From contig JALZVD010000349.1 of assembly GCA_023300205.1 (NCBI GenBank), positions 1-7,298 of the forward strand: 7,298 nucleotides of DNA, given 5' to 3'. The position numbers and the translations under genes are program-made. Of the stretch, positions 1-5,816 are shown piece after piece. This stretch comes from Akkermansiaceae bacterium (GTDB lineage: Bacteria; Verrucomicrobiota; Verrucomicrobiia; Verrucomicrobiales; Akkermansiaceae). The notes under the pieces are model-generated. The model did not search any database and was not told the DNA's origin. It saw only the letters and a program-made list of their open reading frames with translations. The stretch's first letter is position 1; each line of letters starts with the position of its first letter.

Positions 1-409
1 CACCAGACAAATAAACCAACTTAAAATTCTGTGGCGCATTCACACTCACACTCGCAAAATCAAACACAATCTCACTCAGATACAAACTACGTTTCCCTCC
101 ATTCGTAATCGTGAAATCCAGATTATTACCATTCGTTCTCAGCGCCATCGCCCCATCTGCCTCCGTGGAGCCCACTAGCTCACTCGGCCCAAATGTTCCA
201 TCACTAGACCCCCAAGTGTCACGGCTCCCCTTACCTCCATACATTTTCCCAGTCACATTTTGGAACGTAGACGTAGAATTTTTCGTATCCGTTGAAGTAA
301 GATAAATCTGAAACCCATCAGAGAAATCATGCCAAGACACCAGCACCTTATCATCACCAAGAATTGGTAAATGAATCAGAAAAGAGAGGAAAAATAAGCG
401 TAAGAACAT
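1..409 (-). CDS. Secreted beta-rich surface protein, N-terminal fragment (partial)
   Basis: The reading frame opens at an ATG at 409-407 and runs 136 codons off the left edge with no stop. Residues 1-18 form a short hydrophobic signal peptide (Phe/Leu-rich after one Arg, probable cleavage near Gly18). The rest is rich in Ser, Thr, Gly and Asn, with alternating hydrophobic residues typical of an extracellular beta-sandwich. No catalytic motif is visible. Residues 109-136 (LYLSEIVFDF onward to LVYLSG) resemble, from memory, N-terminal domains of large secreted proteins of Verrucomicrobiota that often end in a PEP-CTERM or autotransporter-type anchor. The C-terminus lies outside the window, so this cannot be tested here. 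G/T-ending codons match the neighbouring minus-strand genes, which supports real coding. The nearest Shine-Dalgarno-like AGGA is about 11 nt upstream, so it is weak. Function is unknown. Confidence 0.72.
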   Translation of the reverse strand, partial: MFLRLFFLSFLIHLPILGDDKVLVSWHDFSDGFQIYLTSTDTKNSTSTFQNVTGKMYGGKGSRDTWGSSDGTFGPSELVGSTEADGAMALRTNGNNLDFTITNGGKRSLYLSEIVFDFASVSVNAPQNFKLVYLSG

Positions 410-487
410 GCCAGAAAATATCCTAACTACCATCCTTGTCCACTAATATATAAGATAAATACTCACATTCATCACTCATTTATAAAC

Positions 488-503
488 TGTTATACAGATA
501 ACA
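488..503. repeat. Short AT-rich inverted repeat between phosphatase stop and next gene
   Basis: TGTTAT-ACAG-ATAACA is a perfect 6-bp-arm inverted repeat. It starts 9 bp past the stop of the phosphatase gene (513-515) and about 80 bp upstream of the start of the left-edge secreted protein. The arms are AT-rich and no U-tract follows, so it is a poor intrinsic terminator. It could be an operator half-site pair or chance. A -10-like TATATT lies downstream on the minus strand (plus-strand aatata, 445-450), but I see no acceptable -35 for it. Confidence 0.3.
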
Positions 504-512
504 ACTCCCACA

Positions 513-1316
513 CTACCACTCCTCTCTCGCCTTTTCCAGTATCCTCAGATACCCCTTATTCTCCAGCAGTGAATCCACAATCTGCCGCGCCAACAACCTC
601 CCAGCCTCAGTATCACTCGGATAATGCAGACCTCCTATCTCCCTATTCTTCGCCATCCGTTCCGCATCTTTTCTATAAACCTCCGCATTCTCAGGATCAA
701 GTTCCTGTAAAAGATAAGCGATCGTATACGCCCCAGTCGCATGTCCACTCGGATAAGCCGGATGACCAGGGATAGCCACCACCGTGCCCAACTTCACACC
801 AGACCTCTCCGCCAGCAATGACGGCCTCACCCGATTAAACTTATCTTTAAACCAAAAACACACCACACCCAAGTCACTGTATGCCTCCACGATCAACTTA
901 CTCGTATGCTGATATCTCTTATCCGTAGTCAGCTGCGCATACGTAAACTTCCCCCACCTAAAGTGACTCACTATCACCTCCGCCTCTATTTCCTTCTCAT
1001 GATTCTTACGCTCTGGAATCAACGTCATCAAATACTCCAGCTCAGCCTTCGTCCTCTCAGATGAATTCGCAGGCGGCATTGGTAAAACAAAATCCCTCTT
1101 CCAGTCCCTCGCCAAATACCGCGTCTGCTTTCTCGTATAAGCCAGAAATTTCTTATCCCATTTCTGAGAACCATGAACCCCAGAAAACCTCCATTGATCT
1201 GCCTTCTCATCCTCCCCAGCACCAGATAAATGCCCCAGCTCATCAGCTCCTAATATCCCAGCGAAAGACAAAGACAAGCTCAACACCACATACCACAATG
1301 ATCTAATCATCCCCAT
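513..1316 (-). CDS. Exported PAP2-family (class A-like) acid phosphatase
   Basis: This 267-aa protein has the three PAP2/vanadium-haloperoxidase phosphatase motifs in order. They are K157-x6-R164-P165, PSGH at 189-192 (catalytic His192) and R225-x5-H231-x3-D235. His231 would be the nucleophile. The usual Ser before the third-motif Arg is Asn224. Residues 1-23 form a Sec signal peptide, and there is no multi-helix membrane domain, so it resembles soluble periplasmic class A nonspecific acid phosphatases (PhoN type) rather than lipid phosphatases. The length fits that class. It probably releases phosphate from organic phosphoesters outside the cytoplasm; the substrate is unknown. Its start overlaps the end of ndh by 14 bp, which suggests co-transcription and translational coupling. 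An AAGGTGAAGA-like stretch precedes the ATG at 1316. Met3 at 1310 is an alternative start with an overlap of 8 bp. Confidence 0.9.
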   Translation of the reverse strand: MGMIRSLWYVVLSLSLSFAGILGADELGHLSGAGEDEKADQWRFSGVHGSQKWDKKFLAYTRKQTRYLARDWKRDFVLPMPPANSSERTKAELEYLMTLIPERKNHEKEIEAEVIVSHFRWGKFTYAQLTTDKRYQHTSKLIVEAYSDLGVVCFWFKDKFNRVRPSLLAERSGVKLGTVVAIPGHPAYPSGHATGAYTIAYLLQELDPENAEVYRKDAERMAKNREIGGLHYPSDTEAGRLLARQIVDSLLENKGYLRILEKAREEW

Positions 1317-2616
1317 GAGTCTTCTTCACCTTATACTCACTCTTCCCAGTGATCAGCCGCGCCCCCCTACATCCAAAAATATACGTCCAGACCCAGCTTA
1401 ACGCCACAGAGACCTTACTCCGGAAATTCACCAAAAACATAATATGTACCGCCGCCCAGATAAACCACGCAAGAAACCCCTTCATCTTAAACCCACGGAT
1501 ATCTGCCACCGCCTTATTGCGCCCTATCGTAGCCAGATTCCCCTTATCAAAATAACTAAACTCTCCCCGCTCCACCCACGTCTCATCCTCAAGCTCACGC
1601 CTAATAATATTCCCCACATAGTCACCACCCTGGATCGCTCCCTGTGCCACTCCAGGAACCGGCTCGCCAGACTTAGCATCCTTCGCCGCCGCCTGGTCCC
1701 CTATCACAAACACCTTCGGATACCCAGCCACACTCAAGTCCGGCTCCACAACCACTCTCCCTGAGCGGTCCAGCTCCACACCCTCACCCAGTGACTCACC
1801 CAGCGGAGATGCCTTCACCCCAGCCGCCCACAGCACATTATTTGCCGCTATAAATTCCTCACCACAGACCACACCATCCGCACACACCTCGGTCACCCGT
1901 GGCCCCAGCTTCATCTCCACGCCAAGCTCCTTTAGCTGATCATACGCCGCATCTGAGCTCTCCTTCGGAAATGACTTCAACACCCTATCCCCACTCTGAA
2001 TCAAAATCACCCTCGCCGTCTTCGTATCCACCTCACGGAAATCATCCGGGATAGAACGCGCCACCTCAGCCATCGCACCCGCCATCTCACAGCCAGTAGG
2101 GCCACCACCCACCACAACAAACGTCAGTAATGCCTCCCGCGCCGCCGGATCACACTCCACCTCAGCAGCCTCAAAAGCCAACAAAAACCGCCGCCTTATC
2201 TCAGTAGCATCATCCAGCGTCTTCAACCCAGGTGCATGCTTCGCCCACTCATCCTTACCAAAATAAGAATGCGTCGCACCCGCCGCCAGCACCAGATAAT
2301 CATACCGCAGCGGATCACCCTTCACCATCAACCGCTTACCCTCTAAATCCACACTCTCCACCTCACCTAAGATAGATCGCAGATTTTTCTGCTTCCTAAA
2401 AATACTCCGTATCGGCGCCGCAATATCTGATGGATCAAGCGCCGCAGTCGCCACCTGATACAACAAAGGCTGAAACAAATGATAATTCCTCCTATCGATC
2501 AACACCACATCCACATCAGTCTTACTCAGCCTCTTAGCCGCCGCAATACCACCAAAACCACCCCCCACGATCACCACGCGAGCCCTTCTCTCAGAATCTA
2601 ATTTACCAGTCACCAC
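1303..2616 (-). CDS. ndh: Type II NADH:quinone oxidoreductase (NDH-2)
   Basis: This 437-aa single-subunit flavoprotein transfers electrons from NAD(P)H to membrane quinone without pumping protons. The FAD-binding Rossmann motif is GGGFGG at 18-23, with Asp41 ending its second strand, followed by the family motif H46-LFQPLLYQVA. A second Rossmann motif, GGGPTG at 170-175, binds the nicotinamide nucleotide. The FAD-contacting VFVIGD is at 302-307 and the quinone-site A324-Q325 follows. Two hydrophobic or amphipathic helices at about 379-396 and 398-414 would anchor it to the inner face of the cytoplasmic membrane. Length and order match the family. At the end of the second nucleotide-binding strand, the usual acidic residue is Gln207. 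A stop codon at 2622-2620 lies in frame just upstream, so translation must begin at GTG 2616 or GTG 2613. The gene is followed, with a 14-bp overlap, by the acid phosphatase. Confidence 0.95.
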   Translation of the reverse strand: MVTGKLDSERRARVVIVGGGFGGIAAAKRLSKTDVDVVLIDRRNYHLFQPLLYQVATAALDPSDIAAPIRSIFRKQKNLRSILGEVESVDLEGKRLMVKGDPLRYDYLVLAAGATHSYFGKDEWAKHAPGLKTLDDATEIRRRFLLAFEAAEVECDPAAREALLTFVVVGGGPTGCEMAGAMAEVARSIPDDFREVDTKTARVILIQSGDRVLKSFPKESSDAAYDQLKELGVEMKLGPRVTEVCADGVVCGEEFIAANNVLWAAGVKASPLGESLGEGVELDRSGRVVVEPDLSVAGYPKVFVIGDQAAAKDAKSGEPVPGVAQGAIQGGDYVGNIIRRELEDETWVERGEFSYFDKGNLATIGRNKAVADIRGFKMKGFLAWFIWAAVHIMFLVNFRSKVSVALSWVWTYIFGCRGARLITGKSEYKVKKTHGDD

Positions 2617-2650
2617 ACCCTACATATAAGCCCCCGCCCCCATTTTGCAA
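2616..2650 (-). promoter_or_regulatory. Candidate ndh promoter with near-zero leader
   Basis: On the minus strand, TTGCAA (2650-2645) and TATATG (2628-2623) are separated by 16 bp, each matching the sigma-70 consensus at four of six positions. The predicted start of transcription, about 7 nt after the -10, falls at or next to the GTG start at 2616. The spacer holds the run GGGGGCGGGGG (2641-2631), which is unusual. An AGGG lies only 1 nt before GTG 2616 and 4 nt before GTG 2613, too close for a normal ribosome site at the first GTG. Two moderate hexamers can occur by chance. Confidence 0.3.
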
Positions 2651-2705
2651 GCCCATCCCTCAAACACATAAAATCACCTCTAATAGATCAGCGATGAACA
2701 CCTCT

Positions 2706-2999
2706 TCAATTAAGAAGCGTGAATGATAAAACACGAGTTGAACCATCAACTTCTATTTTCTGATCTATATATTCAATCGTATCCCCAACTTTGTGAGCAC
2801 TCTTGCTTAGAGAATCAGTCACAACTACCTCCACCCCCCCTCTATCTACGACATAAGAAACGTACTTATGCCCTGCGTCTGTCACGGTATATACCTTAAG
2901 TACTGTAGTCTTAGTCGTCGTATAAGACGTCTTAGGCACTTTACATCCCGTGATCGATAGGAAAAGTAATAATGGAATAATGGCTACTATCTTCTTCAT
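2706..2999 (-). CDS. Small putative lipoprotein, unknown function
   Basis: This 97-aa protein has a textbook lipoprotein signal: Lys2-Lys3, a hydrophobic core (IVAIIPLLLFLSI) and the lipobox I-T-G-C with the modifiable Cys19. The next residue, Lys20, is not the Asp that retains lipoproteins in the inner membrane of enterics, although that rule is not established for this lineage. The mature part of about 78 residues is rich in Thr, Val and Lys, with beta-strand alternation and no motif I recognise. The ATG at 2999 lies 12 bp after the stop of the upstream sulfatase, so the two are probably co-transcribed. The ribosome site is weak: a GGAAG overlaps the end of the sulfatase gene. The gene is AT-richer and less C-over-G skewed than its neighbours. 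It may be a lineage-specific or recently acquired gene; I cannot assign a function. Confidence 0.7.
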   Translation of the reverse strand: MKKIVAIIPLLLFLSITGCKVPKTSYTTTKTTVLKVYTVTDAGHKYVSYVVDRGGVEVVVTDSLSKSAHKVGDTIEYIDQKIEVDGSTRVLSFTLLN

Positions 3000-3011
3000 A
3001 ATTTTTTAAGT

Positions 3012-4505
3012 TTACTTCCACTTCGACTTCACATGCAGCCCCTTCTTTTTCTCCCAAGGAATACTGCGGTCAAAGACAGTCCCGTATGGCTCGTAATTAT
3101 TATAAGGTACCGCCTCCTCTCTCCACTGCTTCACATAGCCATCATAGAGCTTTCTCATCTTCTCAGTAACCTCTATATTCTCAGACAAAACATTCTTCAT
3201 CTCTTGTGAATCATTTTTCAGATCATAAAGCTCTTCGGTCACCTCATAGTCACCACCCGCATAGGACCAGTAAATATACTTATGATCTTTCGTAACCACA
3301 CCCAGCGCATGAGCTGCCTTAGGACCCCAGACATTCACCAGTGCTATCGAATCATGGATTTTACCCTCAGGATCTTCATACAAACTCATCAAACTCCTAC
3401 CATCCATATCCGCCAACCGCTCAATCCCCGCTAAACCCAAAATCGTTGGAGCAAAATCAATATTACATGTCAGCGCACCAGAACTAAGACCCTTACCAGA
3501 ATTCTCGCTTCTAGGGTCAAAAATAATCAACGGAACTCGAGTTGCCTCTTCATACGGCAACACCTTAGATCCATAACCATGAGAACCACAGAGAAAACCA
3601 TTATCAGACGTATAAATCACAATCGTATTCCCAGCCAACTTATACGTATCAAGAGCTTCTCTAATCATCCCACATGCCACATCAATCGCATAAACCTGCT
3701 GATAATAAGTCCCCATCACCGTATCATAATCAGTCGAATACTTCCAAGAATGGAATCTCTCATACTGCCTACCCGCCCTACTCTGCTCAGAGAAATGTAA
3801 GCCATTCTCACGTCCATAGTTCGCAGGCTTCGTAAACGCCTTCCCCTTATAAACATCATCAAACTGAGGATCAGGAGCAGTCGGATGATGCGGCGCCTTA
3901 AAACTGATCGATAAACAAAACGGCTTATCCTGCTTACTAGCCTGCTCGATAAAATCTCTACCAAACGCACCATAAGAAACCGTAGAATGCGGATACTCTT
4001 TTGCGTACTTCACCATAGACTTATTTACCCTAGTAGCATAGCTAGTCTGCTTCGGCCCACCACCCCAGACATCAAAATCATCCTCCGGCATCCCAATAGT
4101 CTTCCCCTCAGGAGTCTCCTTCAGATCAAAGCCAAACTTCCCAGCAAACCCAGTAAAATAACCAGCATCCTTAAGCAACATCGGATAAGACTTCTTCCAC
4201 GTACTCACCAACATATCACCATGATCAAAATTCGTCCCAGACTTAAACTCATACTTACCAGTCATCACCGTAGCACGTGAAGCCATACAGATAGCCGTCG
4301 TCGTATAATGCTTATCAAACCGCATCCCATCATGCGCCAGCTTATCAAGATTCGGAGTCTTCACCTCCAGATTCCCATAACAACCCATCGATGACAAATC
4401 CTGGTCATCAGACATAAGAAAAACAATATTAGGTCGCCTCTCTACCCCCAGAGCAGAGCAAGCCGTTACCAGACAAAAGAGAGATATTTTTTTAAACGTA
4501 TGCAT
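3012..4505 (-). CDS. Exported sulfatase (alkaline-phosphatase superfamily) with variant signature
   Basis: This 497-aa protein is a family S1-type sulfatase that would hydrolyse sulfate esters using a formylglycine made from Cys73. Metal-binding Asp33-Asp34 sit in SDDQ, and the modification site is C73-M-A-S-R77 followed by TG at 82-83. Lys123 is in AGKFGF, His206/His207 in APHHP, Asp301-Asn302 in SDNG, and Lys314 precedes the YEEATRVP segment. The C-terminal LYDLKND segment (426-432) is typical. Two features depart from the usual pattern: CxASR replaces CxPSR, and the His of the common GKWH motif is Gly125. Residues 1-20 are an export signal; V-T-A-C16 also fits a lipobox, so it could be lipid-anchored. 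The substrate is unknown. It lies between a Tat oxidoreductase and a small lipoprotein, all on one strand. No clear Shine-Dalgarno precedes the ATG. Confidence 0.92.
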   Translation of the reverse strand: MHTFKKISLFCLVTACSALGVERRPNIVFLMSDDQDLSSMGCYGNLEVKTPNLDKLAHDGMRFDKHYTTTAICMASRATVMTGKYEFKSGTNFDHGDMLVSTWKKSYPMLLKDAGYFTGFAGKFGFDLKETPEGKTIGMPEDDFDVWGGGPKQTSYATRVNKSMVKYAKEYPHSTVSYGAFGRDFIEQASKQDKPFCLSISFKAPHHPTAPDPQFDDVYKGKAFTKPANYGRENGLHFSEQSRAGRQYERFHSWKYSTDYDTVMGTYYQQVYAIDVACGMIREALDTYKLAGNTIVIYTSDNGFLCGSHGYGSKVLPYEEATRVPLIIFDPRSENSGKGLSSGALTCNIDFAPTILGLAGIERLADMDGRSLMSLYEDPEGKIHDSIALVNVWGPKAAHALGVVTKDHKYIYWSYAGGDYEVTEELYDLKNDSQEMKNVLSENIEVTEKMRKLYDGYVKQWREEAVPYNNYEPYGTVFDRSIPWEKKKGLHVKSKWK

Positions 4506-4520
4506 ATAGATGGTGAAGTT

Positions 4521-4556
4521 AATGTTGTAAATATTCGCTTACCAATAATCAGACAA
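4521..4556 (-). promoter_or_regulatory. Weak candidate promoter upstream of the minus-strand sulfatase
   Basis: In the 91-bp gap after the oxidoreductase stop, TTGTCT (4556-4551) and TATTTA (4533-4528) are spaced by 17 bp on the minus strand. This would start transcription near 4521 and leave a leader of about 16 nt before the ATG at 4505. The -10 matches the consensus at only three positions, so this is a tentative call. I see no hairpin with a U-tract in this gap, so read-through from the oxidoreductase gene is equally possible. Confidence 0.2.
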
Positions 4557-4596
4557 AGCTCACGAAATGGCAACTTCTAATTAATTGATGGAATCG

Positions 4597-5718
4597 CTAG
4601 GCATAAACCTTCCCAACCATCTCCACCTTCCCACTCACAACAGACTTAAAAATAGCCTCCATAACAAGATGATCCTTGAGCCCCTCTGAACCATCAACCC
4701 TCCATTCTTTACCATCTATAATTGCTTCTGAAAATAAATCCATCTGGTCTTTAAAATGATCCGTTTTGGGAAAAGAAAGTGGAATCTCTTTATCAGAAGT
4801 CCAGCCCATCTGACCACCAGTACCAAAGCAAGGCTTGATCCCATAACAACCCTTCTTCCCATAGACCGTCATCGTATTATTTCCCCCCATATTAAACGAA
4901 GTAAAAAGATTCGCCGTCCTACCAGAAGCAAACTGCATCATCCAGGTAATCGTCTCATCCACCTCCGCAAACTTCTCTTTATCAGTCTTCACCTCCACAG
5001 CACTAACTGACACCGGCTCCTCATCATAGATATATCGGCACGCTTGGATCACATACACACCCACATCCAGCATCGCACCTCCACCCATTGCCTTCTTTAG
5101 TCTCCACTGCTTAGGATCTCCCGCACGGAACCCAAACCCCGCATCAATATGCATCACCTCACCAAATACCTCCTCACGAGCAAACCGCATCGCCTCCACA
5201 TGATGTGGCTCAAACTGTAACCGATACGCAACTCCCAACTTAACCTTCGCCTCATCACAAGCCGCTATCATCTCTCTACAATCCCCAGGAGTAATCGCCA
5301 TCGGCTTCTCCACATAAACATGCTTTCCTGCCTTCGCCGCTCTCAACGTAAATTCCTTATGCATCGAATTAGGTAACACAATATAAACCACATCAATATC
5401 AGGATTATCAATCATACTATCAAAATTATCGTAATTATAAACCCCACTATCCGGCACATCATACTTCTTCTGCCATACCCTAGCCTTCTCAGGAGTCCCA
5501 GTAACAATCCCCGTCAACTTAGAATGCTTCGTCTTCTTAAGCGCCGGCCCTATCGAGCGCTCGCTTAACCTACTCAGACCCACAATCGCCCAACCAATCC
5601 GCTTACCATCCTTCTCACCTGTACCCTCTTCCTTCTCCTGCCCATGCACCAAAGATGTAGCTACTCCTGCACCTATCAAAGACTTCAAAAATGGACGACG
5701 CTTTATTTCTTGTTTCAT
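4597..5718 (-). CDS. Tat-exported Gfo/Idh/MocA oxidoreductase, glucose-fructose oxidoreductase-like
   Basis: I choose the ATG at 5718 (373 aa) because it places a twin-arginine signal at the N-terminus: KRRPFLK with Arg7-Arg8, then a hydrophobic stretch and cleavage near Gly26. An upstream in-frame ATG at 5769 would add 17 hydrophobic residues before the signal and is unlikely. The Rossmann strand is WAIVGLS (43-49), the family motif VEKPMA is at 136-141, and the catalytic region AMLDVGVY (215-222) contains Asp218 and Tyr222. Several segments closely resemble Zymomonas glucose-fructose oxidoreductase as I remember it, for example VLPNSMH, AGKHV and QWRL. Tat export carries the protein out folded with bound NADP. 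It probably oxidises or reduces a sugar in the periplasm. The substrate is unknown; context suggests sulfated-glycan sugars. The second Rossmann glycine is Ser49. Confidence 0.88.
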   Translation of the reverse strand: MKQEIKRRPFLKSLIGAGVATSLVHGQEKEEGTGEKDGKRIGWAIVGLSRLSERSIGPALKKTKHSKLTGIVTGTPEKARVWQKKYDVPDSGVYNYDNFDSMIDNPDIDVVYIVLPNSMHKEFTLRAAKAGKHVYVEKPMAITPGDCREMIAACDEAKVKLGVAYRLQFEPHHVEAMRFAREEVFGEVMHIDAGFGFRAGDPKQWRLKKAMGGGAMLDVGVYVIQACRYIYDEEPVSVSAVEVKTDKEKFAEVDETITWMMQFASGRTANLFTSFNMGGNNTMTVYGKKGCYGIKPCFGTGGQMGWTSDKEIPLSFPKTDHFKDQMDLFSEAIIDGKEWRVDGSEGLKDHLVMEAIFKSVVSGKVEMVGKVYA

Positions 5719-5745
5719 CACATAACCCATATAGTATCTTATCAT
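5717..5745 (+). promoter_or_regulatory. Candidate promoter for the plus-strand sulfatase
   Basis: ATCACA (5717-5722) and TATCAT (5740-5745) are spaced by 17 bp on the plus strand and match the sigma-70 hexamers at four and five of six positions. Transcription would begin near 5752, giving a leader of about 65 nt before the ATG at 5817. The -35 overlaps the start codon of the divergent oxidoreductase gene, so the two genes would interfere with or co-regulate each other if this is real. No experimental-grade support is visible. Confidence 0.25.
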
Positions 5746-5758
5746 ACCTAGCACGCAA
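5731..5758 (-). promoter_or_regulatory. Candidate promoter for the oxidoreductase gene
   Basis: On the minus strand, TTGCGT (5758-5753) and TACTAT (5736-5731) are 16 bp apart, with four of six matches in each. The predicted transcript start near 5724 leaves only about 6 nt before the ATG at 5718, a very short leader like the one proposed for ndh. It overlaps the candidate promoter of the divergent sulfatase. Confidence 0.25.
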
Positions 5759-5816
5759 AAAAGAATCATGCCTCACCATGAAAGCTACCCATCTCAACTA
5801 CCGTATCCTATAAACT

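Noticed and set aside
111..305. Plus-strand open frame of 64 codons near the left edge
   Set aside because: It is antisense to the partial secreted-protein gene, which has a signal peptide and neighbour-like codon use. It has no ribosome site and no recognisable product.
1061..1764. Plus-strand open frames at 1061-1306, 1349-1555 and 1444-1764
   Set aside because: They lie opposite the phosphatase and ndh genes, which have complete motif sets. Their products are Pro/His/Thr/Ser-rich or Arg/Leu-rich with no domain, as expected from the C-rich strand.
3579..4280. Open frames at 3579-3800 and 3987-4280 (plus) and 3716-3973 (minus)
   Set aside because: All are inside the sulfatase gene in other frames. 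Their Arg/Ile/Leu-rich products are composition artefacts.
5718..5769. Longer oxidoreductase start at ATG 5769
   Set aside because: It would bury the twin-arginine motif behind 17 hydrophobic residues, which does not fit a Tat signal. The ATG at 5718 places Arg-Arg at residues 7-8.
5615..5797. Minus-strand 60-codon frame overlapping the oxidoreductase start
   Set aside because: It overlaps the Tat signal region in another frame and has no domain. The Tat frame is clearly the coding one.
5809..5814. TATAAA just before the plus-strand sulfatase ATG as a -10 element
   Set aside because: Transcription would begin downstream of the ATG at 5817, so it cannot serve that start codon.
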